Source: Oceanivirga miroungae
GTDB taxonomy: Bacteria > Fusobacteriota > Fusobacteriia > Fusobacteriales > Leptotrichiaceae
Direction of reading: 5' to 3'
Assembly: GCF_902505095.1 (NCBI RefSeq)
Contig: NZ_CABWIB010000001.1
Coordinates: 1,006,688 to 1,070,687 of the forward strand
DNA length: 64,000 nucleotides
This document shows positions 29,945-40,204 of the stretch, in pieces. The translations under genes and the position numbers were made by a program. The notes under the pieces are model-generated. The model did no database searches. It was not told the origin of the DNA and worked only from the letters and a program-made list of their open reading frames with translations. How positions within the stretch are numbered: position 1 is the stretch's first letter; the number at the start of each line of letters is the position of its first letter.

Positions 29945-29963
29945 ATAGGCCCTAAAAGCCTAT
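29945..29963 (-). terminator. Hairpin after the HAD phosphatase gene
   Basis: ATAGGC / GCCTAT stem with a 7-nt loop that includes the HAD stop codon. The T-tract is weak (TTACTTT), so it may only attenuate. Confidence 0.4.
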
Positions 29964-30763
29964 ATTACATACTTATTTATTACATCTGCTAATACACCTT
30001 CATCATTTGTTACAGATACATAATCTGCAATATCTTTAATATCTTGTACTGCATTTTTGGCTGCAACTGAAAGTCCTGCTACTTCTAGCATATCACTATC
30101 ATTATATGAATCTCCACAGGCTATCATATCTTTTATATCTATACCTAATATTTCACATAATTTTTTTAGACTTCTTCCTTTACTAACATCTTTGTTTAGT
30201 ATTTCTAAAAAATATGGACTAGATAAAGTAATATAGAATTTATCTTTATAGATTCCTTTTAAATATTCCATAAGTTTAGCTAATTTATCAACATCACCTA
30301 TAAACATACATTTTCCAACAGTAGATACCTTAATATCATCAATAGTTTCATATTTATGTTTAGTAAATGTTGTTATTTTTTCTTCCTCATCTACATATTT
30401 ATGTTCCTTATTATAGTATAAAAGTCCATCTATATATGTAACTAAAGCTACATCATATTTATTTGATATTTCTAGTAATTCTTTTATTTCATCTCTTGAA
30501 ATTGATTTATTATATATTACTTCATTTGATTTACACTCAATTATTCTAGAACCATTATATGATAAAATATATCCTCCATATTGATCTAATTTTAAAAGTT
30601 TAGCTTGATTTATCATAGCTTCTTCTACTCTACCACTAGCTAATACAAATTTAACTCCTTTTTCTTTTTGCGCTTTTATTATCATATCTATATTGTTTTG
30701 ACTTATCTCTCTTTTACTATTGACTAGTGTTCCATCCATATCAGTTGCTATTAGCTTATACAT
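29960..30763 (-). CDS. Cof-type HAD phosphatase
   Basis: 267 aa, cytoplasmic. HAD motif I is DMDGTLVNS (about residues 8-16, nucleophile Asp8), motif II is LASGR near 41-45, motif III includes Lys in DVSKG, and motif IV is GDSYNDSDML near 217-226. The type IIB cap and overall pattern match the YcsE/YidA Cof subfamily, which dephosphorylate sugar phosphates or flavin precursors; the substrate is not predictable. The ATG overlaps the CNNM gene end by eight bases. Confidence 0.88.
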   Translation of the reverse strand: MYKLIATDMDGTLVNSKREISQNNIDMIIKAQKEKGVKFVLASGRVEEAMINQAKLLKLDQYGGYILSYNGSRIIECKSNEVIYNKSISRDEIKELLEISNKYDVALVTYIDGLLYYNKEHKYVDEEEKITTFTKHKYETIDDIKVSTVGKCMFIGDVDKLAKLMEYLKGIYKDKFYITLSSPYFLEILNKDVSKGRSLKKLCEILGIDIKDMIACGDSYNDSDMLEVAGLSVAAKNAVQDIKDIADYVSVTNDEGVLADVINKYVI

Positions 30764-32036
30764 CTTCTCTCCTTATGCTAACTATAATTTTTTCTATTCT
30801 TCTATTTCTAGCTTTTTGAATTTTAAATTCCATATTATCTATAACTATATCATCAATTTTATCATTTTCTTTTGGTATAAATCCAATTTTTTCAATTAAA
30901 AGACCAGCTATAGAGTCATAATACTCTGATGATAAGTCAGTATCAAAATAGTCATTAAAATCATGAATTGATACTTCACCATTTACTAAATATTTTTGTT
31001 TAGAAATTTCTGTAATGTCTAGGTTTTCCTTATCATATTCATCGTGAATATCTCCTACTATTTCTTCTAATAAATCTTCCATAGTAACTATTCCACTCAT
31101 ACCACCATACTCATCAATTAGTATAGCTAGGTGATTATTATTTTTTTTCATTTCAGAAAATAAAGAACTAATTTTTTTAGTTTCTGGTACAAAAAAGGCT
31201 TTTTTTAATACTTCTTTAACTAAAATATTTTTATCATCTATTAGTAATAAATCTTTTAGATGTAATACACCCACTATATCATCTAAATCTTCCTCATAAA
31301 CAGGTACTCTAGAATATCTTGTTATATCTTCAATTTTTAGTATTTCACTTAGTGTTTTGTCACTTTGTACTGCCATTACATTTGGTCTTGGTATCATTAC
31401 CTCTCTTGCTGATTTTTCATCAAACTCTATAACATTTTCAAGTATCTCTTTTTCTGTTTCTTGTAAATCTCCTGTATTTAATACAGCTTTCATTTCTTCT
31501 CTACTTAAATCCTCTGATTCATTTTTATTATTTAATCTTAGTATAAATATTACAAAGTTAGTTGAGTATGTAAGAACAGCAATTAGTGGTGTAAATATTA
31601 TAGATATTAAATTTAATATTCCTACAACTTTTAATGATATTTTAAGCGGATTTTGAAGTCCTATTCTTTTTGGAACCAATTCTCCAAAAACTAATGTAAT
31701 ATATGAAAGTAGTAAGGTGATAACTACTAACGAAATTTGACTAGAATAAGCAATATTTAATTTATCTAAAACTTTACTTAAATGTTCTGATAAACTAACA
31801 GCAGCTGATGCTGATGCAAAAAAACCTGCTAATGTTATTGCTACTTGTATTGTTGATAATAACTTACTAGGAGAATCTATCATTTTTTGCAATTTAATTG
31901 CCTTTTGATTATTTTCCTCTATAAGTGGTATTAATTTAGTCTTGTTTACTGAAACAATAGCTATTTCAGAACAAGAAAAGAACGCGTTTACTAGTACTAA
32001 TATAACTATTAAACTAAGCTGCGGTAAAATGTCCAT
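30756..32036 (-). CDS. CNNM/CorC (TlyC-type) membrane protein with CBS domains
   Basis: 426 aa. An N-terminal CNNM transmembrane domain (about residues 1-190, three or four helices, opening FFSCSEIAIVSV) is followed by two CBS domains (MIPRPNVMAV onward, about 210-330) and a C-terminal CorC_HlyC domain. EYGGMSGIVTMEDLLEEIVG (about 323-342) is diagnostic. Family members act in magnesium/cobalt homeostasis; the 'hemolysin' label is historical. It forms an operon with the HAD gene. Confidence 0.9.
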   Translation of the reverse strand: MDILPQLSLIVILVLVNAFFSCSEIAIVSVNKTKLIPLIEENNQKAIKLQKMIDSPSKLLSTIQVAITLAGFFASASAAVSLSEHLSKVLDKLNIAYSSQISLVVITLLLSYITLVFGELVPKRIGLQNPLKISLKVVGILNLISIIFTPLIAVLTYSTNFVIFILRLNNKNESEDLSREEMKAVLNTGDLQETEKEILENVIEFDEKSAREVMIPRPNVMAVQSDKTLSEILKIEDITRYSRVPVYEEDLDDIVGVLHLKDLLLIDDKNILVKEVLKKAFFVPETKKISSLFSEMKKNNNHLAILIDEYGGMSGIVTMEDLLEEIVGDIHDEYDKENLDITEISKQKYLVNGEVSIHDFNDYFDTDLSSEYYDSIAGLLIEKIGFIPKENDKIDDIVIDNMEFKIQKARNRRIEKIIVSIRREDV

Positions 32037-32053
32037 TTTTCCTCCATTTATTT

Positions 32054-32950
32054 TTATTCTTCATTTGCAAAAGGATGTGTTTTTAAATACATATCTCTTA
32101 ATTTTTTCTTACTTACATGTGTATAAAACTGTGTGGTTGCTATACTTTGGTGTCCTAATAGTTCTTGAACATATCTAATATCAACTCCACTGTTTAATAA
32201 TTCTGTTGCAAAGCTATGTCTAAATGTATGCGGTGATACTTCTTTTTGTATTCCACTTTTTAGTGAATAAGCTTCTATTATTCTTCTTAAAGATCTTGTA
32301 GTTAACTTCCCACCTCTTGCATTTGAAAATAATATATCTTTATTATATTTATTATTTGCCTTTTTTACTCCTATATACTCCTCTAAATATTTTTTAGCAG
32401 TTACACTAAAAAAGGTTATTCTTTCTTTATTCCCTTTTCCTATTACTCTTAATTCCCTATTTTTAAAATCTATTGTAGTCTCTACTAAATCAAGTAACTC
32501 AAAACTTCTTAAGCCACTACTATATAAAAGTTCAATTATAGCTCGATCTCTTAGTCCTATTATTGAATCTAGACTAATGACCTCTCTTAGTTTTTCCATA
32601 TCTTCTTTAGTTAAATAATTAGGTAACTTATTCTCAAACTTAGGTGTATTCACATAAATTGCAATGTTTTCTTCTAATTTATCAACACTTACTAAGTAAT
32701 CAAAAAAACTTCTAATCGCTGATATTTTTCTATTTATCGTTCTTTTCGATGACTTTTTAGAATAACTCAGATAAGCTATATATGATCTTAAGGTCATTAG
32801 CTCTACTTCATTAAAACTAACTATACCTTCATTATTACCTAGATATTCTATTAACTGAGATAAATCATTTTTATATGATCTAATTGTATTTGGGCTTTTT
32901 CCTAATATTACCTCATTGTAGTAAAGAAAATCATTTAATAACTTTTCCAT
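32054..32950 (-). CDS. xerC: Tyrosine recombinase XerC/XerD
   Basis: 298 aa. SAM-like N-terminal core-binding domain (LNDFLYYNEVILGKSPNTIRSY) and catalytic domain with Arg in SSGLRSFELLDL, HTFRHSFATELLNSG (His, Arg) and LGHQSIATTQFYTHV (His and nucleophile Tyr). It would resolve chromosome dimers at dif. The start overlaps the topA stop (TAATG); the dprA-topA-xerC order is conserved in many low-GC bacteria, which supports XerC, though XerD cannot be excluded. Confidence 0.9.
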   Translation of the reverse strand: MEKLLNDFLYYNEVILGKSPNTIRSYKNDLSQLIEYLGNNEGIVSFNEVELMTLRSYIAYLSYSKKSSKRTINRKISAIRSFFDYLVSVDKLEENIAIYVNTPKFENKLPNYLTKEDMEKLREVISLDSIIGLRDRAIIELLYSSGLRSFELLDLVETTIDFKNRELRVIGKGNKERITFFSVTAKKYLEEYIGVKKANNKYNKDILFSNARGGKLTTRSLRRIIEAYSLKSGIQKEVSPHTFRHSFATELLNSGVDIRYVQELLGHQSIATTQFYTHVSKKKLRDMYLKTHPFANEE

Positions 32951-35172
32951 TATTTTTTACCTTTTTTTATATTTTTTATATTATTACAATTTGGATAATT
33001 ACTACATGCAAAAAACTTACCATATCTACCTTTTTTTATAGTAAAGTCTGACGAACATTTTTCACATTTACCAATAGCTTTTAATAGAGCACTATCACTT
33101 TTTATTTCTTTTTCTATTAAATCTTTTAGGATATATTTATCATCTATAATTTTTACTTCCCCTTTTTTTAGAAGATTTCTTATACTAGCACTTAAAGATT
33201 TTCGTATATTATCAGTCTCATAATTCTTACTTTCAAGATATTCGCCAAATCTTCCTTTTTTTAATAGAAATTCTACACCATTTTCTGTGTAATCTGTTTT
33301 GTGCCCATTTTTTTCTTTTAATACTTTTTCTAATTTATCTTTAACAAATACTTTACCTGCATTTATTTCATCATTACTAACTTCAACTGCTTTTAGTGAT
33401 AACTTTTCATCCTCATTAGTTGTAGATATTAAATATTTTCCAAATCTACCAGATTTTAAAATCATGGCTTTCCCATTTTTATCTAGTACATCTGATAATA
33501 TTATTCTATCTTTTAGCTTATCAATTTCTTTTTTGTATTTATTAACATCATTTTCTATATTTTCATAATACTTTTCTAATACATTAATATATGTTTTTTT
33601 ACCATCTGCTATTTCATCTAAATCAGATTCCATTTCACTTGTAAATTCAGTATTCATAATATTTGAAAAGTTTGATACTAATTCATTTTTTACTTCGTAC
33701 CCTAAAATGCTAGGTACTAATTTTTTATCCTCTTTTGTCACATATTCTTTATTAACTAATGTATCTATTATATTAGCATATGTTGATGGTCTTCCAATAC
33801 CCAAGCTTTCTAGTTTTTTTACTAAGCTAGCTTCAGTAAATCTACTTGGAGCTTTTGTTATACCATCTTTTACATTTAATTTTTCAATTTCTAATTTATC
33901 ATCTTTTTTAATATCTGGTAAATCACTAGTTTTAATATCCTCTTCGTCTTTTTGATATTTATAGTAACCATCAAATACTACCTTATTTACTGTTCCACTA
34001 AATTCCAGGTTTTTATCATTAGCTGTTATTTGTAATTGTTCATATTTCATATCAGCAAATTGAGAACATATAAATCTTTTCCAAATTAGTGTATATAGCT
34101 TATATTGATCACGACTTAAATATCCTGCTATTTTATCAGGCTCTAATTCTAAATAAGATGGTCTTATACCTTCATGGGCATCTTGACTCCCTTTTTTATT
34201 ATTAAATACATATTTACCTACATACTCTTTACCATAATTATTTTCTATATACTCTTTAGCTTCTTTCATAGCTTCACCTGAAACTCTTACTGAGTCTGTT
34301 CTCATATAGGTAATTAAACCTTTTGTAACTCCTGCAATATCAAGTCCTTCATATAGTTGCTGCGCTATTCTCATAGTTTTAGATGCACTAAAACCTAAAT
34401 ACGAAGAAGCTAGTTGTTGTAATGTACTTGTTTTAAATACCATAGGTGGTCTTTGAGATTTATTTTTAATCTCAACGCTAGTTGCTAATAAGTATTTATC
34501 TAAATCAACATTAAAATTTTTATCAAATATTTTATCTACTTTTTTATTATCTACTTTTGATAATTTAAGTTCTATACCATTTTTTAAAAGAACTGAAAAT
34601 TCTCTGTATTCTTCTGGTGTAAAGTTTTTTATTTCATCTTCCAAATCACATATTATTTTTAAACTTACCGACTGAACTCTACCTGCACTTGCATTTTTAT
34701 TTACAGTTCTCCAAAGTAGTGGACTTATTTCATATCCTACTAATCTATCTAATAATCTTCTTGCTTGCTGAGAATCCACTAAATTTATATCAATATCTCT
34801 TGGTTCTTTTATAGCTTTTTTTATAGCAGTAGCTGTTATTTCATTAAATACTATTCTTCTTATTTTTTCATTTTCTTTAATAGCATTTGATATATGCCAA
34901 GCTATTGCTTCTCCCTCTCTATCTAAATCGGATGCAAGATATATAACATCAGATTTTTTAGCTTCTTTTTTTAATTCTGCTAGTATAGGCCCTTTCCCTT
35001 TAATTGTAGTATATTTAGGTTTAAATCCATTTTCAATATCTATACCTAAGCTTGTTTTAGGTAAGTCTACTAAATGACCAAAAGAAGCTTTAACTTTATA
35101 GCTTTTACCTAAAATCTTTTCTATAGTTTTAGCTTTTGATGGGGATTCTACTATTACTAAATTTTTTTTCAC
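32950..35172 (-). CDS. topA: DNA topoisomerase I
   Basis: Type IA topoisomerase relaxing negative supercoils. Toprim domain opens NLVIVESPSKAKTIEKILG, with ASDLDREGEAIAWHI near residue 100. The active-site Tyr is in YMRTDSVRVS near 305. One C-terminal zinc finger (CEKCSS...CSNYPNC) closes the 740-aa protein. The GTG at 35172 was chosen: GGAGG lies eight bases upstream and it overlaps the dprA stop as GTGA. An upstream in-frame TTG would sit on that ribosome site. Confidence 0.94.
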   Translation of the reverse strand: MKKNLVIVESPSKAKTIEKILGKSYKVKASFGHLVDLPKTSLGIDIENGFKPKYTTIKGKGPILAELKKEAKKSDVIYLASDLDREGEAIAWHISNAIKENEKIRRIVFNEITATAIKKAIKEPRDIDINLVDSQQARRLLDRLVGYEISPLLWRTVNKNASAGRVQSVSLKIICDLEDEIKNFTPEEYREFSVLLKNGIELKLSKVDNKKVDKIFDKNFNVDLDKYLLATSVEIKNKSQRPPMVFKTSTLQQLASSYLGFSASKTMRIAQQLYEGLDIAGVTKGLITYMRTDSVRVSGEAMKEAKEYIENNYGKEYVGKYVFNNKKGSQDAHEGIRPSYLELEPDKIAGYLSRDQYKLYTLIWKRFICSQFADMKYEQLQITANDKNLEFSGTVNKVVFDGYYKYQKDEEDIKTSDLPDIKKDDKLEIEKLNVKDGITKAPSRFTEASLVKKLESLGIGRPSTYANIIDTLVNKEYVTKEDKKLVPSILGYEVKNELVSNFSNIMNTEFTSEMESDLDEIADGKKTYINVLEKYYENIENDVNKYKKEIDKLKDRIILSDVLDKNGKAMILKSGRFGKYLISTTNEDEKLSLKAVEVSNDEINAGKVFVKDKLEKVLKEKNGHKTDYTENGVEFLLKKGRFGEYLESKNYETDNIRKSLSASIRNLLKKGEVKIIDDKYILKDLIEKEIKSDSALLKAIGKCEKCSSDFTIKKGRYGKFFACSNYPNCNNIKNIKKGKK

Positions 35173-35999
35173 TTTAACTTCCTCCAAGCATATTCACTTG
35201 CAATATCATCTGCTGATAATACAAGTTTTGCCTTATTTTCCATTATTAGTTTATTACATAATTCACTCGATTTATTTAAAATACTCCCAGGAATTGCATA
35301 GATTTCTCTTTCATATTCTAGGGCATAGTTTACTAAAATATTTGATTTTCCTTTAATATATGATTCTGTTATACACACTGCTCGACTTAGCCCTACTATT
35401 ATTCTATTTCTTTTAATAAAATCTTCTTTTTTTATTCTCTTTTCAATTGGAATTTCACTAATTATACACCCATTTTCACATATTAAATCCTTTAAATATG
35501 TATTTTCATAAGGATAAAATGATAAAATATTTGTGGGTATAACTGCTATTACAGGTATATTTTTGCTAATTGCCCTTTTTACAGCAATTGTATCAATACC
35601 ATTTGAAACTCCATTTACGATAGAAACTCCTTCATAATTTGATAATTCATCAACTATTTTTTCTGTACTAATTTTACCTATTTGGCTATTAATACGTGTC
35701 CCACTTACCGTTACTATATTTTCAATATTTATTTCATTTCCAATATAGTAAAGATATGGTGGAAAATCAGAAATTTCTTTTAAATACTTTGGATAATTAC
35801 TATCCATATATGACATTATCTTATACGGTTTATCTTCTATTTTAAAACTATTTTTATACGCATATTCTAATTCATATTTTATTTTATCTTTGTATAGATG
35901 TTGCTTTTGTAATAATTCATCTACACTACTATTTTCAAGCATTAAAGCTCTTATTTGGTCTTCACTTAATTTTGAACAAATTAAATCTTCCCATTTCAT
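35169..35999 (-). CDS. dprA: DNA processing protein DprA
   Basis: 276 aa. Rossmann-like DprA domain: YPKYLKEISDFPPYLYYIG, SGTRINSQIGK (family GSR), SNGIDTIAVKRAI (family GIDxxAHxxAL) and the RNRIIVGLS signature near residues 198-206. DprA loads RecA onto incoming single-stranded DNA in transformation, so the cell may be naturally competent; other competence genes are not in this window. A C-terminal winged-helix domain appears absent or minimal. Confidence 0.88.
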   Translation of the reverse strand: MKWEDLICSKLSEDQIRALMLENSSVDELLQKQHLYKDKIKYELEYAYKNSFKIEDKPYKIMSYMDSNYPKYLKEISDFPPYLYYIGNEINIENIVTVSGTRINSQIGKISTEKIVDELSNYEGVSIVNGVSNGIDTIAVKRAISKNIPVIAVIPTNILSFYPYENTYLKDLICENGCIISEIPIEKRIKKEDFIKRNRIIVGLSRAVCITESYIKGKSNILVNYALEYEREIYAIPGSILNKSSELCNKLIMENKAKLVLSADDIASEYAWRKLK

Positions 36000-36006
36000 A
36001 CATCCT

Positions 36007-36705
36007 CTATTCTAGGGTTTCTAATTCTTCGATTTGTTTTAATATTTCTGGGGAATTAACATAGCTTGCATATTTTTTTAAATTTCTACTAGCTCTGTAG
36101 AAATCTTCTTTTTGCTTATAGGATATAGCTATTCCTAAGTACGCTTTATATACACTGCTATCTTTATTTAATACTTTTTCATAAAGAGCTATTGCTTTAT
36201 CATAATCTCCCATCATTCTTCTAGCAGTTGCTGCTATAAAAAGATTTTCTATATCTTCACTTGGGTCTTTTTCAGATATATTTGCTGCTCTTTCTATAAG
36301 CCCTAATCTTATATAGTACCTAGCTAATTCATTTATTATCATAGAATCAGGTTCAATCAATATTTGCTCTTCATATTCATTTAACTTATAGAAAGTTTCT
36401 TTGTCTTTTTGGTATACAACGGGACTTACTGGTAAATTTACTTTTTTATCTTTATCTTCAATTTTTTTTACTTCTACATTTTCATCTTTTTGGGGTAGTT
36501 TTTCTTCTATAGTTTGTAAAATAGAATCTAGTATTAGTATATTGTCCTCTGTTAATTCTGTTTTATCTACGTTCATTGCAATTTCATATGCTTTTTCATA
36601 CTCATTTTTTTGCATTAATTTATCTATATTAGTTAAATCATCTAAAAAATTAGAAAAACTAAATAAGGATAGTAGAAGCGAAAAAATCAAACTAATTTTT
36701 TTCAT
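36007..36705 (-). CDS. Exported TPR protein
   Basis: 232 aa with a signal peptide (MKKISLIFSLLLSLFSFS), no lipobox Cys, and TPR-like helices near residues 30-50 and 120-225 (FIAATARRMMGDYDKAIALYEKVL, GIAISYKQKEDFYRASRNLKKY). The charged central linker is rich in Lys/Glu. Likely a periplasmic scaffold; no specific function recognised. It lies eight bp after asnS and eight bp before dprA. Confidence 0.75.
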   Translation of the reverse strand: MKKISLIFSLLLSLFSFSNFLDDLTNIDKLMQKNEYEKAYEIAMNVDKTELTEDNILILDSILQTIEEKLPQKDENVEVKKIEDKDKKVNLPVSPVVYQKDKETFYKLNEYEEQILIEPDSMIINELARYYIRLGLIERAANISEKDPSEDIENLFIAATARRMMGDYDKAIALYEKVLNKDSSVYKAYLGIAISYKQKEDFYRASRNLKKYASYVNSPEILKQIEELETLE

Positions 36706-36713
36706 TTTTTCTC

Positions 36714-38084
36714 CTAGTATTCTAGTTGTCTTGTTGTTCTAGCAAAAGGTATTACATCTCTAATATTTGGTATTCCTGTAATATACATTAGAATTCTTTC
36801 AAATCCTAGACCAAATCCTGAATGCGGTACTGATCCATATTTTCTTAAATCTAAATACCATTCGTATTCAGCGTAATTTAATCCTTTTTCATTTATTACT
36901 TTCATTAATTTATCGTAGTCTTCTTCTCTTTGTGATCCACCTACTATTTCTCCTATACCTGGAGCTAATAAGTCAACAGCTCTTACTGTCTTATTATCGT
37001 CATTTAATTTCATATAGAATGCTTTTATGTCTTTTGGATAATCAGTTACAAAAACTGGTCTTTTAAATATTTGTTCTGCTAAATATCTTTCGTGTTCAGT
37101 TTTTAAATCCATTCCCCATTCAACATCTATTTCAAATTTATTTTTTGATTCTTGTAATAATTTTATTGCTTCTGTATATGTAACTCTTGCAAAACCATTA
37201 TCTAAAATATTATTTAATTTATCATGTAATCCTTTTTCGATAAATTTATCAAAAAAATCCATTTCATCTTTAGCATTATCATAAACATATTTTATTACAT
37301 ATTTTATCATTTCTTCTATAATATCCATGTTTACTTCTAAATTTGCAAATGCAATTTCTGGTTCTAACATCCAGAATTCAGCAGCATGTTTTGTTGTATT
37401 TGAGTTTTCTGCTCTAAATGTTGGTCCAAATGTATATGTGTTTCTAAAAGCTGAGTTGAATGATTCAACATGTAATTGACCTGTAACTGTTAAAAATGCA
37501 GGTTTTGCAAAGAAATCATCTTTATAGTCTAACTTTTTATTCTTGTTCATAAAGTCTAATGTTGTTATTTGGAACATTTCTCCAGCACCTTCAGCATCAG
37601 TTCCAGTTATTATTGGAGTATGTACATATATAAAGCCTTTTTCTTGGAAAAATTTGTGTAGTGCATAAGCTAATATTGATCTAACTCTAAATACAGCATT
37701 AAATGTATTTGTTCTAGGTCTTAGATGTGATATTGTTCTTAAATATTCAAAACTATGTCTTTTATTTTGAAGTGGATACTCAAGCGGTGTTTTATTTAAC
37801 ACTTCTATTTTGTTTGCTTTTATTTCATAATTTTGTCCACTACCTATTGATTTTACCAATTTCCCTTCTACTATTATTGATGAGTAAACATTTAACTTAG
37901 AAACTTCTGTAAAGTTATCTAACTGTTTATCATAAACAACTTGTATAGGATTAAAAGCTGTACCATCATTAAATTCTATAAATCCAAATTCTTTTTGGTC
38001 TCTATTTTTCTTTACCCAACCTTCTAATTTTACTGTTTTATCTTCATATTTAGAAATTTCTTTTGCTAAGATTCTTAATTCCAT
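36714..38084 (-). CDS. asnS: Asparagine--tRNA ligase
   Basis: Class IIb aminoacyl-tRNA synthetase, 456 aa. N-terminal OB-fold anticodon domain ([26 protein letters not shown]). Motif 2 region [21 protein letters not shown], near residues 219-239, has the AsnRS-specific pattern. Motif 3 [21 protein letters not shown] is near the C-terminus. No T-box leader is seen upstream. Confidence 0.95.
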   Translation of the reverse strand: MELRILAKEISKYEDKTVKLEGWVKKNRDQKEFGFIEFNDGTAFNPIQVVYDKQLDNFTEVSKLNVYSSIIVEGKLVKSIGSGQNYEIKANKIEVLNKTPLEYPLQNKRHSFEYLRTISHLRPRTNTFNAVFRVRSILAYALHKFFQEKGFIYVHTPIITGTDAEGAGEMFQITTLDFMNKNKKLDYKDDFFAKPAFLTVTGQLHVESFNSAFRNTYTFGPTFRAENSNTTKHAAEFWMLEPEIAFANLEVNMDIIEEMIKYVIKYVYDNAKDEMDFFDKFIEKGLHDKLNNILDNGFARVTYTEAIKLLQESKNKFEIDVEWGMDLKTEHERYLAEQIFKRPVFVTDYPKDIKAFYMKLNDDNKTVRAVDLLAPGIGEIVGGSQREEDYDKLMKVINEKGLNYAEYEWYLDLRKYGSVPHSGFGLGFERILMYITGIPNIRDVIPFARTTRQLEY

Positions 38085-38143
38085 TTTTCCTCCTAAATTT
38101 TGTTTTAATTAAATATTATATCATAAATTCTACATTATGTATA

Positions 38144-39865
38144 TCACCAGCTACTTCCACCGCCTCCAGAAAATCCTCCACCTGAAAATCCAGAGCTTGA
38201 AAAGTTACCTGAATTACTGTGTCTTATATTTTTATTTTCTAACTTTGTATTTTTAAATATATCCTCTTTTATTCTATTATCTATATACGAAAGATTATAA
38301 ATGTATGGATAATATATATATGGATATGCATATTTAATATCCTTATTAAAGCTTATTAATTTTTTATCTAAATCATTTAAAAATTTTGTAGTAAGCCCTA
38401 TTGCTATCATATATGGCAACATTTTTTTGGCATGATTTATTACGTCTTTTTCAGTATTAAATTCATCAAATATATTTTTTTCTACATTTTCATAAAACAT
38501 TATATATCCTAATATATTTTGATATACTTTTATACCTTCACTTGTTTTTGTCTCAATTTTAGAACTAAGGTAAAAAGAAATAAGAAAGCTAATAAGCAGT
38601 ATAAATATACTTATATAATCAAGTACCTCTGTACTAAAGATATTAAATAATATGGTGATAAAAGCTAAAAGTATTGTAATTATTCTATATGATATATTTT
38701 TTTTAGCTATATTTTTTTCATAAATTTTATCAATTAAATTATCTAGTGATTCACTTAGCCTAGCTGTATTTTTAATGCTTTTAAAAATATCTTCACTATA
38801 TTTACTAAAACTATTTAAAGCTAGTTTTTCACTAGGGGATATATTCTCTAATTTTTCAAATTCCATATATTCATCTTTTATATAGAAGATTTTTTCCTTA
38901 TCATAAACCCATTTTTCATCTTCTAAAAAGACATTTTCATTTTTTTCGTTTAAACTTTTCACATATTCTACTTCTTCATATTTATCTTTTTTATCTAAAA
39001 TTCCTTTTGTTATTAAAGACATGAAAACTATGGTTAAAGTACTATAATTAGTATTATTTGCTATTTTTTTTGCTAGTTCTGGACTTATTTTTTCATCTAT
39101 TCTAAACTCTGGTTTTATTACAAGTCTACTTTTTTCACTTTTTATTTTTAAAATCATAAGTATTATTAGTATTATTACTATTACAAATATACCAATATTA
39201 TACTTAATATTTTCATATGTTTTTAGTATGTTTAAAGTTCTATCATACTTTGTAAATGTTGGAGAATTTAGATTTAATAAAAAGGTTAATCCTTCACCTT
39301 CTAAAAACTTATCCTTATTTCTTATATTATTATTATTTACTATATAATTATTTGTGTTAGCCTTATATGGACCTGTATATACTTTTAAATCATTTATTTG
39401 ATTAGAGCTAAAGTATAAATCCACATTAACATTTTTAATAGGCATAGACCAAAAATTACCTACAGCATTTAAGTATATTTGACTTAATTTACCATCTGTT
39501 CTCACTATATTATATATATCATACTCAAGCACATATTTTTTTATTTTATTTTTTTCTAGGTATTTATTTTTATCACCTAATACATATGTATTGTATCTAT
39601 TATGTTTTATAGTAAAACCATTTGTGTTTGACTTAAAATTTTTTATTCCTAATTTATTATACCCTAATATTGAATCGGTATTATCATATATTATATCTAA
39701 TTTTATTCCATGTCTTAACTCGTCTTCTGGATTATATTCTATTATCTTTTTTATATGAACACTTTTATCATTATTTAATGAAACTTTAACATCCATATTT
39801 TCTATATATTCAGAGTAAGTTAAACTAGATATAAATATAAGTAAAAAATATACTATTTTTTTCAT
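38144..39865 (-). CDS. DUF2207 family membrane protein
   Basis: 573 aa: signal peptide (MKKIVYFLLIFISSLTYS), an exported DUF2207 domain to about residue 215 (VKVSLNNDKSVHIKKIIEYN), a membrane helix near 225-243, a cytoplasmic domain with a winged-helix-like STLTIVFMSLITKGILDKK, two more helices around 395-435, and a Gly/Ser-rich tail (FSGGGFSGGGGSSW) as in other DUF2207 proteins. The molecular role of the family is unknown. GGTGGG precedes the ATG. Confidence 0.82.
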   Translation of the reverse strand: MKKIVYFLLIFISSLTYSEYIENMDVKVSLNNDKSVHIKKIIEYNPEDELRHGIKLDIIYDNTDSILGYNKLGIKNFKSNTNGFTIKHNRYNTYVLGDKNKYLEKNKIKKYVLEYDIYNIVRTDGKLSQIYLNAVGNFWSMPIKNVNVDLYFSSNQINDLKVYTGPYKANTNNYIVNNNNIRNKDKFLEGEGLTFLLNLNSPTFTKYDRTLNILKTYENIKYNIGIFVIVIILIILMILKIKSEKSRLVIKPEFRIDEKISPELAKKIANNTNYSTLTIVFMSLITKGILDKKDKYEEVEYVKSLNEKNENVFLEDEKWVYDKEKIFYIKDEYMEFEKLENISPSEKLALNSFSKYSEDIFKSIKNTARLSESLDNLIDKIYEKNIAKKNISYRIITILLAFITILFNIFSTEVLDYISIFILLISFLISFYLSSKIETKTSEGIKVYQNILGYIMFYENVEKNIFDEFNTEKDVINHAKKMLPYMIAIGLTTKFLNDLDKKLISFNKDIKYAYPYIYYPYIYNLSYIDNRIKEDIFKNTKLENKNIRHSNSGNFSSSGFSGGGFSGGGGSSW

Positions 39866-39891
39866 ATACCCACCTTTTTAACTTTTTTTAT

Positions 39892-39920
39892 ATTCTACAA
39901 TTTATACTACATTTTGTCAA
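39892..39920 (-). promoter_or_regulatory. Promoter of the DUF2207 gene
   Basis: Minus strand TTGACA (39915-39920), 17 nt, TAGAAT (39892-39897), a near-consensus promoter placed directly at the end of the upstream terminator's T-tract. Confidence 0.72.
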
Positions 39921-39952
39921 AATAAAAGAAGATAGGTCTTTCTCCTACCTTC
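39918..39952 (-). terminator. Terminator upstream of DUF2207
   Basis: Minus strand GAAGGTAGG-AGAAAGA-CCTATCTTC with one G-U pair, followed by TTTTATTTT. It ends the transcript of the small genes upstream. Confidence 0.8.
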
Positions 39953-39964
39953 ATATTATAGTTG

Positions 39965-40169
39965 TTATTTTCTCTTTTTTAATAAATTATTTATTTTAAA
40001 TACTTCTTTTCTATTTATAGCTAATGCTAAATAATTTAATATACTTTTAAAATCTAACTTTAATTTTACTTATTCTATCTTGTTCTAATAAAGAGATTAA
40101 GTCTTTTTTTGTCTTTATAGTAATTTCTGTTTCTTTTATATCTTTATCAATAGATATTACTACCTTAAT
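39965..40169 (-). pseudogene. Small frameshifted gene with ATT start, possible LytTR-type remnant
   Basis: Too short for ordinary ORF calling. GGGAGG lies eight bases before an ATT at 40169. Translation from it gives 40 residues (KVVISIDKDIKETEITIKTK at positions 2-21) resembling the N-terminus of small LytTR DNA-binding regulators, then a stop at 40047. A second frame opens at once (DFKSILNYLALAINRKEVF and onward) to a stop at 39965. The switch falls in a TTTTAAAA run, so a one-base indel is likely. The LytTR match is tentative. Confidence 0.4.
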
Positions 40170-40204
40170 TTCTTACTCCTCCCTTTATCTAAAACCATTT
40201 CTAA

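Noticed and set aside
35173-35187. TTG start for topA five codons further upstream
   Set aside because: The Shine-Dalgarno lies inside that extension, correctly spaced for the GTG at 35172.
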